Shown one piece after another: positions 24,475 to 24,930 of a DNA stretch of 24,930 bases (positions are counted from its first letter, which is position 1; each line of letters begins with the position of its first letter). The position numbers and the translations under genes are program-made. Origin of the DNA: Magnetococcales bacterium (lineage in GTDB: Bacteria > Pseudomonadota > Magnetococcia > Magnetococcales > JADFYX01); the NCBI GenBank assembly GCA_015232795.1, contig JADFYX010000007.1, positions 1 to 24,930 on the forward strand, written 5' to 3'. The notes beneath the pieces were generated by a model. That model was given only the letters and a program-made list of their open reading frames with translations, was not told the DNA's origin and made no database searches.

Positions 24475-24930
24475 AGTTGCTTATCCTGGTAAATTATTGC
24501 TCTCAATAATGAGATGGTTCCTGCTAGTAGTAAATATGGCACAAGTACTGAAAAGTAAAACGAAAAATTATCACAAACATCATCATATTTTTATATCGAA
24601 CTTAATCTATGGTGATGATCATAAAATGATATTAAAAAAATCGAATGATGATGATAATTTTTCATGATTGTAGATGGGAGTGTAAAAAACTTTTTAGATA
24701 TTCATGGTTTAGGACAGAAAGCCACAATGAGCCGACTCTAGGTTTATGGAGCCATTGAGAATAAAGATGGAATATCATCTCAGAAGTGAAAAACTGGATG
24801 ACGTAAGGATGTAGATTAGGAAAGATCAGCTAATTTATAAGAAAAAATAGATTACTTATTTATTTTTCTACCAAGATTTTTTTCCACGCTGGCTATTTTA
24901 CCCGTAAGCCGGTTATTTGCCCCCTCTCTC
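24475..24930. other. AT-rich spacer at the right edge
   Basis: About 455 bases with no credible gene. An open plus-strand frame (24275-24667) is a shadow over the unknown gene plus AT-rich spacer. It contains CATCATCAT near 24575 and ATGATGATGAT near 24645, which are inverted triplet runs able to form an imperfect stem. The last 60 bases are T-rich and then GC-rich. The promoter of the mrp pair probably lies near 24490-24600. Confidence 0.45.

Noticed and set aside
24275..24667. 130-codon plus-strand frame at the right edge
   Set aside because: Mostly antisense to the 102-residue gene and then AT-rich spacer with His/Asp runs from triplet repeats; no ribosome binding site.
1..24930. CRISPR arrays, insertion sequences, integrase or attachment sites around the terminase
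   Set aside because: No regularly spaced repeats, transposase or integrase sequence, or tRNA-end duplication was seen anywhere in the window.

Overview
The window is a chromosomal segment of about 40% GC (judged by eye) from a Gram-negative bacterium. LolB, TPR and LolB lipoproteins with lipoboxes, an RND efflux pair and MgtE all indicate an inner/outer membrane organisation. The L28 sequence and the mix of gene types suggest a proteobacterium, perhaps a deep-branching alphaproteobacterial relative such as the Magnetococcia. That placement is an inference from protein style only. There is no rRNA, recognisable tRNA, CRISPR array, insertion sequence or intact prophage.

Layout. 1-2142: metG on the minus strand, with a possible fragment of another gene at the left edge. 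2143-2866: a long AT-rich divergent spacer. 2867-4537: a GAF/HD-GYP c-di-GMP phosphodiesterase. 4573-5768: three minus-strand genes (small Cys-rich protein, HPP membrane protein, hydrophilic low-complexity protein). 5963-6616: HAD-IB phosphatase, converging on rpmB (6707-7000) across a shared terminator. 7233-7424: a DUF1858 redox-disulfide protein. 7471-11302: a plus-strand run of TPR lipoprotein, lolB and an HI0933-type flavoprotein, with a 12-codon ORF behind a very strong ribosome binding site just after lolB. 11303-11884: a spacer holding a sigma-28-like promoter, a tiny ORF and several hairpins. 11885-13573: a large-terminase gene with no other phage genes near it. 13592-14623: a minus-strand pair, YgjP-type metallopeptidase and two-CW protein. 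14624-15317: an AT-rich divergent spacer with an inverted-repeat pair. 15318-19785: RND adaptor and permease. 19849-21216: STAS and PilZ proteins. 21315-22889: mgtE followed by a small downstream gene. 23123-24474: mrp (apbC) preceded by an unknown 102-residue protein. 24475-24930: AT-rich, no gene recognised.

How the genes fit together. Most are housekeeping or envelope functions: translation (metG, rpmB), Fe-S handling (mrp), Mg2+ transport (mgtE), lipoprotein delivery (lolB) and efflux (RND pair). Two c-di-GMP proteins, one that degrades the messenger (HD-GYP) and one that binds it (PilZ with a YcgR-like N-terminal region), lie 16 kb apart. Together with the sigma-28-like promoter they hint at a motile cell. 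The least explained stretch is 11303-13573: the sigma-28-like promoter, tiny ORF and hairpins immediately before an orphan terminase. I did not find a clear new multi-gene system. The best leads are this stretch, the short ORF after lolB, the mgtE leader, the inverted repeats before the RND genes and the domain insertion in the HD-GYP protein.
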